Below, piece after piece: positions 1 through 8,809 of a stretch of DNA of 12,121 nt. The stretch is from Euperipatoides rowelli. Lineage: Eukaryota; Onychophora; Udeonychophora; Euonychophora; Peripatopsidae. The notes beneath the pieces are model-generated. The model was not told the origin of the DNA, searched no databases, and saw nothing but the letters and a program-made list of their open reading frames with translations. A program made the translations under genes and the position numbers. The stretch lies in NCBI GenBank assembly GCA_003024985.2, contig PXIH01S0000991.1. The stretch is one strand, 5' to 3'. The stretch's first letter is position 1, and the number at the start of each line of letters is the position of its first letter.

Positions 1-619
1 CAAAAAGCAATCGTTACTTCAAATTGTTTGGATATCTTGTTTTCACAACATAAACGTCTTAGTAACGAGAAAGGAAGCTTCCTCTAACCTTCACAAATAA
101 ATCCTTATTGTATTATTTACAGTATATACAGTAAGGTACTTTTTTTTTAAGATATAACTTTTTAATGATCCAGGGTCTGTCTGATCCCTTGAATAGTTTT
201 ATACATCTGTATTTCCAAATGGCAAAATAAAACACAATGATAAACTTTTTGAGTACCGGTACCTAATTAAAATTATGATTTGTATAGAAATTTACTAATT
301 TATATTTTTTAATACTAGTAATATAATCACTAATGTGTTAAACCTGTAAACAATAAATAAAAAATACCATTGTTTTTATACACAAATCAATACATTGTAT
401 ATCATTTATTTTCAACACACCAATATTTGTCAATCTAATCTTTGTAGATTATTACATTAAAAAAACAAATTTTCTCTGTGTATCTGTCATTCCGTCCGTC
501 AGTCCGAACTCTTTAAATTGAATTTTCTCCCCAATGGTTTGACCAATTGACTTGCGGTTTTTGTGTTAGGTTTGTTTTAATTACGATCGATCGGTCCGTC
601 AATTTTGACGTGTTAAAAT
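1..619. other. AT-rich non-coding stretch
   Basis: No convincing gene is visible on either strand. The stretch is AT-rich with short A and T runs. From about 475 it changes to a moderately GC-richer segment with repeated CCGTC/CAGTCCG words (around 490-505 and 590-600), which reads like the edge of the interspersed repeat that continues into the tandem duplication that follows. Confidence 0.5.
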
Positions 620-868
620 CAAAAAATTTTTTAAATGCTCCGATTAAGTTGAAATTTGTTTTACCCTAGAGGTCAAGAATATGTATGTAAAAGGTCAAGA
701 TCCTAGGTGGTCACATGGGGGTGCTAGGGGAGTGTAGCAATGCAAAAATCGATTTTTTTAAATGCTCAGATTAAGTTGAAATTTGTGTTACCCTATAGGT
801 CAAGAATATGTATGTAAAAGGTCAAGATCCTAGGTGGTCACATGGGGGTGCTAGGGGAGTGTAGACAA
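620..868. repeat. Tandem duplication, two copies with 127-bp period
   Basis: Two nearly identical copies lie head to tail with a period of 127 bases: the word ATGCTC ends at 640 and again at 767, and AGTGTAG ends at 737 and again at 864. Each copy carries the shared blocks GATTAAGTTGAAATTTG, GGTCAAGAATATGTATG and CACATGGGGGTGCTAGGGG. The copies differ at only a few bases. No reading frame runs through both, so this is probably part of a non-coding interspersed or satellite-like repeat. Confidence 0.85.
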
Positions 869-1915
869 TGAAAATAGACTTGGCCATTTTTTGGGGGGAT
901 GGGGAGGGGAGGAGCAAGTAACATGGGAGTGTTAACATAGTTCTAAACATAACACCAAATTGTTTGCCCCCCAAAAAAAAATCCCCGTCAATTTCGATGA
1001 GTATCTACTAGTATTATTTTGAGGAGCCATTTCATGGCAAAATTATATGTGGGCCATTTTCAGAAAAATGGTACAATTTGTTGTCCCTATCTGATAAAAA
1101 TTGGAAAATACAGGGGGTTTTTTTTGTTAAACAATTACTATGTTAATTTTATAATTAAAAGGAAGACTGAATATTTTACTGATACGCAGATAATGTGGGC
1201 GCTTATGCGGCCCGATTATTGTTACGGACATTTCATAATTTATTTAAGTTAGTCCAATATTTAACGTGTTAAGTCTGTTTTGTTTCCATTATTATCATTG
1301 TTTATTAAGGTAATGAATTATATTTTTTAATATAAATTGTTTTAATGGTTTTATGATCTCTGTTGTGATACAATGCAAATATTCATTGGCCGCGTTTTGA
1401 TCATCGTGTGTATTGAGTAGGCTTGTATTCGTCAAAAGACATATTAACATTCCGTTACAAGAATAGAGGATATGATTTATGTGGTGTCCGAGTGTTTATT
1501 AATATAAACAACGACTAATAGGATGACATTTATTATCGTAATTAGACATTACCTGGGTACAGCACATGTTACAGTAAGCCATGATGGCGGGTCACACTAA
1601 TTGCCAGTACAAACCATCCCCCCCCCCACTTACATTAACATTACATAACCAGACATGACTAATCTATATACGCTACACTACTTTCCCCCAAAATAGATTT
1701 GATACATTACAACACTTTTTGCTTTATACCCAGTATGTAGGCTATATCACAATATCAATTTATCTTACAGGCACTATAACACTATATATTTGTTTGATGT
1801 CAATGTATATAGGCCTACTGTATGTCCAATGTTTCTACCTTATTCTTCCAGATTTTCTTATTGGTACAGTGTTTGTACCAGTATTGGTACAGTATCTATC
1901 TCTTTACTTTCATCA
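869..1915. other. Non-coding stretch without recognised features
   Basis: There is a G-rich run around 893-916, a run of ten C at 1618-1627, and AT-rich DNA elsewhere. Short open frames near 1019-1252 and 1719-2002 have no ATG at the proposed ends, low-complexity composition and no family resemblance, so I do not call them genes. A short direct/inverted cluster of TTGGTACAGT words sits near 1859-1895. Confidence 0.5.
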
Positions 1916-2259
1916 CTAGTGCTCAGTCTTTTTAGGTTCTCCAGCCGTGACCCTGTCCCTGAATCCACTTGTGATTTGGTTTCTTTTACCATTTTCCACT
2001 GACACTTCCTTTCTCAAGCTCTCAGTCATGTCATCTTCCACTTCTATTTCAATGCTGGTATTTTGCTTACTCCTTTTTACACAAATTTGATCACAATGCA
2101 TGAACTTGCCTCCATCACCATTTTCAACATTCCATGTATTCACACCTTTTCTTTCTGTTAATACTACTTCACTCCATTTCTCCGCCTTATCTGTATATAG
2201 TAATTCCTGCCCTACTTGACTATGCTTTTGTGCCTTGTTTGAACGGTCATACAGTCTTT
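1916..2259 (-). pseudogene. Possible retroelement integrase C-terminal tail (fragment)
   Basis: An open minus-strand frame of about 115 codons runs from a stop near 2260 down to a stop at 1916. It has no ATG at its upstream end. The first half contains YDRSNKAQKHS, then VGQELLY, then EKWSEVVLTERKG, NTWNVENGDGG and DQICVKR. That order (Tyr-Asp-Arg-Ser plus a Lys-rich segment, a Val-Gly turn, a Trp-centred strand, then xxVxNxDGG) resembles the small beta-barrel after the integrase core of Ty3/Gypsy-type Pol proteins. The second half is rich in Glu, Asp and Lys. No integrase catalytic core is visible upstream, where contig A ends. It is probably a relic of an LTR element; an unrelated exon is possible. 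The assignment rests on pattern resemblance only. Confidence 0.35.
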
Positions 2260-2306
2260 TGATTCATTTGATGTGCACTAACCTTAGCTGCCGAATATCA
2301 AACTGA

Positions 2307-2385
2307 AATACGAAAATACGATTTAATGTAATAATAGTCCAAATTTTAATAAATTTGAATTTAGCATTATTTTAGTCAATTTGTA
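2307..2385 (+). repeat. 79-base end of contig A, identical to start of contig C
   Basis: These 79 bases match 5695-5773 without a difference. One copy ends at the N at 2386 and the other begins right after the N at 5694. An exact match ending at both assembly gaps is best read as two contigs that overlap physically and were not merged, not as a genomic repeat. Confidence 0.9.
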
Positions 2386-2386
2386 N
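2386..2386. other. Contig junction (single N)
   Basis: A single N separates contig A from contig B. The 79 bases before it recur at 5695, so the sequence on the right is probably not the natural continuation of the left side. Confidence 0.9.
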
Positions 2387-2392
2387 TATAAT

Positions 2393-2584
2393 ATCTTGAA
2401 TTAAGGCTGAATCCACACTAAAGTCAGAATTAGGAGGTCTATAATAGCAACCAATGACAATATTAAAGGAAGTAACAAGACAGCAATTTAACCACAAGGA
2501 TTCCACACCTATGATTGGAGGCGAGATATCAATTGTGTCAATCTGAAGATCATTCCGATAATACCCAGAATCCCACCACCCCTT
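2393..2584 (-). pseudogene. LINE endonuclease fragment (non-LTR retrotransposon)
   Basis: A minus-strand frame of 64 codons without an ATG is bounded by a stop at 2585-2587 and by the contig end. Reading on the minus strand it shows GYYRNDLQIDTIDISPP, then VESLWLNC, then IVIGCYYRPPNSDFS. The ESLW...G-x-YYRPPNSD pattern is characteristic of the apurinic/apyrimidinic-type endonuclease domain of Jockey/CR1/L2-like LINEs, where the YRPP loop lies in the middle of the domain. The neighbouring catalytic Glu and the GDFN and SDH motifs fall outside the fragment. It ends near the start of the sequence shared with the second gene copy (about 2600), so the LINE probably inserted beside, not inside, the duplicated unit. 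It may belong to the same family as the reverse transcriptase remnant in contig C, but the two do not overlap. Confidence 0.75.
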
Positions 2585-2820
2585 TTATGCACCAGAAATG
2601 ATTAAACTATTAAAAAGTTGTTTACAAAAACAATATTGTTATTTAATAACATTGTTTAGTAGTTTACACCTCAGAATATTAGTTAATTGAAAAACTGAGT
2701 TTAGCTATCAAAAAAAAAAAAAAAAAACGTTCATTAATATTGCTCGAAATGCTAAACAAAATAGAAAACTTATCATAATATTATTAAAAAAATTCAGAGA
2801 TGGGTTTTTTTTTTTTTTTA

Positions 2821-3135
2821 CTAGCGTCTGGCTTTCAAACTTACCATTGCCCTTTCATCAAAATAGCGTAGCCTATGGGCTCCTTTTGTTTTAAATTTAG
2901 AGTCCTAAATTAGGACTCTAAATTTTTAGGACACCTAATCTTACCCTTACTCTGAACCCTAACTTCTATGTATTAAACCCACTTTGAACCCAGCCCTATG
3001 ATGATGAAGGGGTAATAATCCTTTGATCAATTTTTATACCAACTTCCGGCAGTCCAACAGTTAACCAATCAACGGCTGTGAACGGCAAGTTTTTTTGATG
3101 AGTGGGCAATGGTAAATTTGAGATGGAGACGCTAG
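2821..3135. mobile_element. MITE-like TIR element, copy 1 (315 bp)
   Basis: The left end begins CTAGCGTCT and the right end is its inverted copy, ending AGACGCTAG. The terminal inverted repeats can be followed for about 43 bases with about 36 matches, through TTACCATTGCCC and TCATCAAAA. The dinucleotide TA stands on both sides (2819-2820 and 3136-3137), which fits a TA target duplication as made by Tc1/mariner-type transposases. The interior has no coding capacity, so it would be a non-autonomous element. It carries an extra 30-bp palindromic insertion absent from the copy at 8536-8809. Confidence 0.75.
2893..2925. repeat. Perfect inverted repeat, 16-bp arms and 1-base centre
   Basis: Arms 2893-2908 (AAATTTAGAGTCCTAA) and 2910-2925 are exact reverse complements around a single A. 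The other copy of this element, near 8607-8625, has only the left arm followed directly by TCTTAC. The right arm is therefore a local insertion, about 2909-2938, composed of an inverted copy of the neighbouring sequence followed by a short imperfect direct copy (GGACACCTAA). Confidence 0.85.
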
Positions 3136-3321
3136 TAAAACTAAAAAATTCGAGATAGCTCGTGAATAGTTTCATTTTTAAAAAAATCGATAGCCTATTG
3201 ATTTTTATTTCCTTTCTAAAAATTAAGTTTTCTATTTTTTTAATGTATTATTCCTCCACCCTTTTCTTTTAAATTTTTTTTTTCTAGCCATTAAATTATT
3301 TAGCTATTTATTTATTTTTAT

Positions 3322-3332
3322 TTTTTTTCAGA
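3322..3332 (+). promoter_or_regulatory. Putative 3' splice site before the leader exon
   Basis: A long T run ends in TTTCAG (AG at 3330-3331) and is followed by ATTCTGATGTGTTTGAGC. The second copy has the same arrangement with AG at 9016-9017. The leader after it is better conserved than the sequence before it. This would make 3332-3533 the end of the 5' untranslated region, with an intron upstream that holds the TIR element. No matching donor is identified, so this is an inference. Confidence 0.3.
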
Positions 3333-3533
3333 TTCTGATGTGTTTGAGCAATTGTTCAACTTCATTTTTAGATGTTTGAGTTAAGGTCAAGCAAATATAA
3401 TAATAATAGAAACCCTTCATTTGTAAGGTTAGGATGAAATAATACAGCCAGTCGGAACGTTTCATTGCAGTGGGCAATTTATATCTGGGGACAATCATAT
3501 TTCCAATTTTCTCCTTCCCAAACAATTTTAAAG

Positions 3534-5693
3534 ATGAATAGGAGTAGGCCAGCATCTCTTGAACAAACAGTTCTGGTGAAGATTGTTTCAGAGTTATACA
3601 ATATTCCTCTTATTAAAAAAAAAATATGTTCCTTAGCTCGGATTGGCCATATAGAGGCTCAAATAGATGATTTTTTAAATTCCCAACTATCTTTTATATT
3701 AAAAAAATTTAAGAAAACGATTATTAAAATCATACAGGAAATAATATTCCCTGTTCATCTAAAGGAAGAAATAGTGAACACTGCTGAAAGAATGTTAATT
3801 CAAATAATGAAGTGGATCATATACCATAATAATATTTCTGAATTAAATGAAGTTACTAGCCAATGTCTAAATAGTTTATGCTGGTCACCACCAGGATTGA
3901 TTAATAAAAAGATGACTGCAGAACTATTGGTGGCAGATACAGTTCTTGACATTTATGTACGCTTTAAATTGGCCTGTATTTATTGTTTAAAGGATGATAT
4001 ATCTATTTTGAGCGTCCAAATACCACAAAACCGTGAAATTGAATTCTTTAGTAGTGACTATCCAAAGGAGTTAGATCCACCAGAATTGGTCAAACTTTGG
4101 TCAGAAAATTCTAGAAAACATGAGGACCTAATAGGAAATAATGGTTTTATTGAACTTGGATTTAAAAAAGCCATTCAGAGTGACAATGATGTAGCAACAA
4201 GATATTTCTGGCAAAAGTTAGAAACCCCAAAAAGAGAGGACATTTTGGAAAATTCTGGCAATACAATTTCTCTTATTTGGCAAAACCGGTATCCTTCGTA
4301 TCATTATTTTTCAGAAATTGGTGAATATTATGTTGACACTTTAAATTTCCTGTTGTCACAAATGAATGAAAGCCAGCAGATAAATCTTCTTCAGGAGGAT
4401 GTAAGAATACATGGGTTTTCGACTGTACTGCCCTGCTTATTGAATTGGCCCTATCAGGACTACTTTATTCCGACTGCCTGTCAAATGTGGAATTTTCTAC
4501 CATTGAATAATTTTGCTCATTTGATATACAAAATTACAACTAAAATCGCAAATGGACAAAAGGATTATGACTACCAAAATCTTTTAAGGGAACTCTGGTG
4601 TCAGAGTCCTAATAATTACCAAAAATCATTTCTACAAAGAAATAATAATGAATTTCTAGCCAAATATTTGAGGAAATCCAGCAATTTTGAATCTGAAGAT
4701 GCAGCCCTTATTATTTTGATATTAAAAAATGCAACTTCTGAAGAAAAATTGAATTTCAGTTTTTTTGTTAATGGTAAAGCCCTTTGTTCTCAATTAATAA
4801 AAGACCATAGATGGAAACTTGTTGAAATATTGACAGAGACTTTTCTTTCTTCAGAGGATGAAAAGAGATGGTTCAAAAAAGATGTGATTATGTCTATAAA
4901 TGAAGGGTCGTGGTTTAATTATTTTATTTCCAAAAACAAATGGGAAGATCTCAAGATGTTTAGTGAGTGGTGTTTGTTTTCTGCTGATGTCTTCGATGAT
5001 AAAAATGAATTTAATGAAGTTCTGTATAAACAAAGGTTACAGGTCATTATGATGTTGTTTTGGTGGTGTTTATCTTCTATCGAGACAATTGAAGAGTTTC
5101 ATGGAAAAGAAAACTGCTTTGAGGTTATTGAGAGTTTTGTCACTTGGTGTTTTCCATCTAAACACGAGTTTATCAAATTTAAGAAGACAATGATTTATCA
5201 AATAACTGATTTCTATTGCTCTAGTATATTAAGTGAACTATTATTGAAAGATCGGATAGAAGTCATCGAGAAGTTTATTACGTGGTGTCTGTCGTCAGAT
5301 GTAGAAATTAAGATGTACAAGAGATATTTGATTTTTTCATTGAAAGGAAAATATGCCTTTACAGATTTCATTCATCAAAATGGATTTGAATATATTAAAA
5401 AAAAAATTATGGCAAGGAATTTTCATTGTAAAAATGAAAGGAATAAATTTAGCAAAGATTTGATATATTCTTTGAAGAATGAAAGACAGTTTCATAATTT
5501 TATATATGAATACAGACTAGATATTTTTGATCGGTTCATATCAAGGGGTTTATTATCTCCTGAATTTAAGAAAATGTTATTTGATATAGTTAAAAAGGAT
5601 TTTAGTATTAAACAACTTGTTTTTGAAAATGGTTTGCCTGTGCTTGAACGGTTTATCAACTGGTGTTCATCATCTGAACTAGAAACCAGGATG
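3534..5693 (+). CDS. Large helical-repeat protein, N-terminal part (3' end cut by contig junction)
   Basis: There are 720 uninterrupted codons from the ATG at 3534. The frame is also open upstream to a TTG at 3465, but the ATG is supported by comparison with the second copy: a one-base length difference lies just before it, and only three-base differences after it. Residues 1-420 form a unique domain (starting MNRSRPASLEQTVLVKI, with VRFKLACIYCLKDDI near 160, SRKHEDL near 213 and DVATRYFWQKL near 225). Residues 421-720 are repeats of about 43 residues carrying FIxWCLSS and FKKxLIxS. No signal peptide or membrane segment is evident. Leu, Lys, Phe and Trp are abundant. After codon 720 the N and contig C intrude, so the apparent stop at 5712-5714 is false; the real continuation is at 10419. 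I do not recognise the function. An alpha-solenoid scaffold for protein binding is the likeliest shape, by inference. Confidence 0.88.
4794..5693 (+). repeat. About 43-residue protein repeats, units 1-8
   Basis: The translated units begin LIKDHRWKL (4794), FISKNKWED, VLYKQRLQV, FEVIESF, LLLKDRIEV, FIHQNGFEY, FIYEYRLDI and LVFENGLPV (5616). Unit 1 and unit 5 are 43 residues, unit 6 is 44, and unit 7 is 39 because the acidic linker is shortened. Units 2 and 3 lack most of the second half, and unit 4 starts late. The early units are thus more eroded than those in contig E. Unit 8 is cut by the junction and completed at 10419. Confidence 0.8.
5609..5693 (+). repeat. 85-base end of contig B, identical to start of contig E
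   Basis: These 85 bases match 10334-10418 exactly, ending at the N at 5694 and beginning right after the N at 10333. The reading frame is the same in both and the protein repeat unit interrupted here is completed correctly in E. This is a contig overlap that links B to E. Confidence 0.92.
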
Positions 5694-5694
5694 N
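5694..5694. other. Contig junction (single N) inside the long gene
   Basis: The N separates B from C and breaks the long reading frame at codon 721. The few codons after it come from contig C and do not belong to the protein. Confidence 0.9.
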
Positions 5695-5773
5695 AATACG
5701 AAAATACGATTTAATGTAATAATAGTCCAAATTTTAATAAATTTGAATTTAGCATTATTTTAGTCAATTTGTA
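5695..5773 (+). repeat. 79-base start of contig C, identical to end of contig A
   Basis: The exact partner is 2307-2385. It links contig A to contig C and shows that the intervening contig B was placed between two pieces that really touch. Confidence 0.9.
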
Positions 5774-5818
5774 AAGTAATTTTCACTTTAAAATTTAATT
5801 CCAAACTTTTAAAACTTA

Positions 5819-7419
5819 TTGCCTGTGAATTATGCATACAATTCCATGGAATTGAGCCCCAAACTTGTTATTAAGAATAACTCTATAAAACCATTTCCCT
5901 GGATCAGCCCTGAATTAATTAAACTTATACGCATAAAAAAATCTTCACATCGAATATATAAAGACACTCCATCAAAACAATCCTATACACTCTTTAAAAA
6001 AACTCGTTCATTTTTCACTCGTAGATTAAGACAGACCAAAAATATAAATCTTAAACAACTTACCACTAATAATGATAATAATTCTCTGTGGAACTTTATT
6101 AAATTCTCAGGAAACAATGCTAAAGATACTATACCTTCTGAGATGTATGATGATGTTGCACTTGATAATGACTCTTCTACAGCCAATAGCTTCCAAACCT
6201 ATTTCTCATCAAACTATAGTCCTAGATCTAATCATAAATTACCATCTAATAGGCCCATAAATAATTCTGAACTGGTCTTCTGTGTTAATGAAGTTGTTGT
6301 TTGTAAGGCAGTGGAGCTATTAAAACCTGGCTTTGTTGTATCAACTGATAAAATTCCCCATAATATTTTAAAACAGATCTATCCATCTATAATTACTATA
6401 CTAACTAAACTAACTAATTTTTCCTACACCTCTGGACTATTTCCTTCCTGTCTTAAACCTCTATCATAATATCAAAATTTAAAAAAGGGTCTAAAAATCT
6501 TAACTATCAACCTATATCTAATCTACCTATTTTCTCCAAACTAATTGAAAACCTTTTTTACAATGAACTCTATCCTCCTCTAAGATCTGCTCTCTCATCC
6601 TTCCAGCATCGGTTTTACTAAAAATAGATCAACCCTCACAAATCTTGCAGTTTTTATGCAAAATGTTTCCGCGGCCAAAGTTGTGGAGACAAAGTTGATG
6701 CAATATAAATAGATTTTTCGAAAGCCTTTGATAGCATTGACCATGACCTTGTTCACAAATTGAGATTTTATGATGTTACAGAGAGGATTATTTCTGACTA
6801 TCTGAATAATATAACTCAGCTGGTAAGAGTGAGAGTTACTCTTTCATACACTGCCTCTGTTCGATCTGGAGTTCTACAGGGTTCAATACTGGGACCATTG
6901 CTATTTAACCTATATACCAATGACCTCCCCAATTGTCTACACTCACAGTGTAGATGACTGTAAAATTTATACTATAATAAAAAATCCAAATGATCAAATA
7001 TCACTACAAGAGGATCTGAATAGTTTTACTAACTGGTGTAAATTGTGGAATAGCCTATGTCCATCAATTATGAAAAGTGTAACGTTATAACATACTCAAA
7101 TAAAATAAATAAATAATATACTTTTAATTACTCACTCAATAACCATTTATTGAGTGATACACATTCTATTAAAAATCTAGGCTTTACTTTTACAAACTCC
7201 TTAAGCCTCACAAATCATATAAATATAATTGCTCTAAAATCCTCAAAATTTTTGGATTTTTAAAAAGCTATGTGTAGGTATTAACAACTAGAGAGTAATT
7301 ATCCTAATACATTGATACGACCTGTGTTGGAGTATTGTTCACCTCTTCTCAATTCAACTAAAGCTGATATAGCCTATGTAAATTGGAACACATCTATTTG
7401 TCCAAAATGTAAATACTGA
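5819..7419 (+). pseudogene. Degenerate LINE reverse transcriptase (Jockey/CR1-like)
   Basis: A non-LTR retrotransposon ORF2 relic. An open stretch to 6469 encodes the linker between endonuclease and reverse transcriptase (PWISPELIKLI, then LWNFIKFSG, then STDKIPHNILKQI). It continues in another frame with NYQPISNLPIFSKLIE and stops at 6619-6621. Next come RSTLTNLAVF in a third position, IDFSKAFDSIDHDLVHKL (motif A, about 6709-6762) after an in-frame TAA, and GVLQGSILGPLLFNLYTNDLP (motif B, 6868-6930). A frame change follows, then VDDCKIY (motif C, about 6950-6970; normally YADD or FADD). The thumb region gives SIKNLGFTF and LIRPVLEYCSPL (about 7306-7341). At least four frame changes or stops show that it is dead. 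It is on the opposite strand to the endonuclease fragment in contig B. Confidence 0.88.
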
Positions 7420-8313
7420 CTGAATCACTTTCTTCCTCCTTAACCTTCCATTCTAATCAGTTTTAAATTTGAGAAACACTTTGATTTATTATATCGCTTT
7501 TTCCAAAAATAATACCATTAATTATGATCCTCTTATTGGTACTGGTCATAAAACTATGTAATAAATATAATATACATGAATTCAATATCCCTTTCACCCA
7601 TTTCAAAACTTTTTGCAAAAATAACTTCCCTTATACATAATCTCTTCTATGAATTTTAGAATAATACTACCGTATATATATATATACATTATACTTTTCT
7701 CTTTAATCAATTCTTTCTGCCCAAATACAATTTGAATTATTTTTAACACTGACTTAATATGTTATAGATTAACTAATTTTTATACTCGTGGACGTATTAA
7801 TTAGTGTTATATCTTAAATACATTTATTTGGACAAGCAATCATGGTTTTGAATTCATATTCCTTATACTGATTATGATATATTACAAACTTTACAAAAAT
7901 TTGATATTCTTTTGTGTTCTCATTTGTTTGTTTTTTTTTTTCCTTATACTATTTTTCTTGTAGCCTATTTTATATATTTCAACTTCTATGTATTACACAT
8001 AGGCCTACTGTATATCTTTGCTATTCACTACATGTATTTATAAATAAAAAAAACTGTAATAGATCCTTCGGATCGTTGTTTTTGTATCAAATATATTTAT
8101 ATTTCATCCCTCCTAGAAATGAACAATACAAAGAAAACCGCAATTAGTATGATTTTATTATTATTTTTTAAGATTTTATTTAATTAGACAGAAAAAAAAC
8201 TAGCTTGGACACTTAAAAGTCAGAGACTTTCACTAATTTACTTTATTTGTCTTACAGAATAAGATTGCTAGGATAGCTTTTTGTCTGTGACGGGTCTATG
8301 CAGTTATTAGGAA
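7420..8313. other. Possible LINE 3' remnant and AT-rich non-coding DNA
   Basis: Up to about 7600 short plus-strand pieces such as NYDPLIGTGHKTM and FNIPFTHFKTF could be the eroded C-terminal tail of the LINE protein, which in intact elements ends with a region rich in such phrases; this is weak. The rest is AT-rich, with a TA run near 7674-7686 and the small palindrome GATCCTTCGGATC near 8062-8074. No gene is supported. The contig ends at 8313. Confidence 0.45.
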
Positions 8314-8314
8314 N
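8314..8314. other. Contig junction (single N)
   Basis: Separates contig C from contig D. I find no overlap for the end of C or the start of D elsewhere in the window, so this join is neither supported nor refuted by the sequence. Confidence 0.85.
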
Positions 8315-8535
8315 GAAAGATTCTGAAATTATTAAAAAGTTGTTTACAAAAACAATATTGTTATTTAATAATATGTTTAGTAGTTTACACCTCAGTATTA
8401 GTCAATTGAAAAACTGAATTTAGCTTATCAAAAAAAAAAAAAAAAACCCCCGTTCATAATATTGCTCAAAATGCTAAACAAAATAGAAAACACCATAAAA
8501 TTGCTATTTAAAAAATTCAGTGATGTTATTTTTTA

Positions 8536-8809
8536 CTAGCGTCTCCGTTTCATACTTACCAATTGCCCTTTCATCAAAATGGCCTATGGGCTCCTTTTTT
8601 TAAAATTTAGAGTCCTAATCTTACTCTTACCCTGAACCCTAACTTCTACTATGTGTTTAACTATTTTGTCCCAACCCTATGATGAAGGGGTGAAATAATC
8701 CGTTTTTGATCAATTTTGACACCAACGTCTAATGGCCCTACAATCAACGGCTGTGAATGTCGAGTTTTGTGATGATTGGGCAATGGTAAGTTTGAGATGG
8801 AGACGCTAG
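8536..8809. mobile_element. MITE-like TIR element, copy 2 (274 bp)
   Basis: The element begins CTAGCGTCTCC and ends GGAGACGCTAG, with TA on both sides (8534-8535 and 8810-8811). The inverted repeats extend about 44 bases with a few mismatches and one single-base gap. They are better preserved at the outer end than in copy 1. It sits at the same place relative to the gene as copy 1, so it was inserted before the duplication. It has no coding capacity. Confidence 0.75.

Larger units (their letters stand above)
2600..3533 (+). repeat. 5' flank of the repeat-protein gene, shared with 8327-9214
   Basis: This flank aligns along its length with the flank of the second gene copy. The alignment includes AAAAAGTTGTTTACAAAAAC near the left end, an A run, the TIR element, GATAGCTC, the CCATTAAATTATTT block and the leader before the ATG. 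Small insertions and deletions of any length are frequent, mostly in homopolymers, unlike in the coding part. No protein-coding gene is seen in it. It presumably holds the promoter and 5' untranslated part of the gene, but I cannot point to a core promoter. Confidence 0.8.

Noticed and set aside
893-916. G-quadruplex
   Set aside because: The G runs are suggestive, but only three clean runs of four or more G are close together, and nothing nearby gives it a role.
1019-1252. 77-codon plus-strand frame
   Set aside because: Starts at a TTG, low-complexity composition, no family resemblance, no conservation evidence.
1719-2002. Two overlapping plus-strand frames rich in Tyr, Ser and Phe
   Set aside because: They arise from AT-rich DNA, and the second runs antisense to the integrase-like segment.
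3465-3533. Upstream extension of the long frame from a TTG
   Set aside because: Not an ATG, and the second copy has a one-base shift in this part, so the extension is not conserved in frame.
3328-3555. Minus-strand frame of 75 codons, similar to one at 9097-9330
   Set aside because: Antisense to the conserved leader and the start of the real gene. Similarity of the two simply reflects the duplication.
5694-5714. Stop codon that appears to end the long protein
   Set aside because: It is encoded by contig C after the N. The true continuation, given by the 85-base overlap, is open at 10419.
7132-7157. Perfect 11-bp inverted repeat with a 4-base loop
   Set aside because: Lies inside the decayed LINE. 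Palindromes of this size are expected by chance in such AT-rich DNA, and it has no partner elsewhere.
7914-8147. Plus-strand frame of 77 codons rich in Phe and Tyr
   Set aside because: Translation of T-rich DNA without an ATG at the proposed start or any motif.
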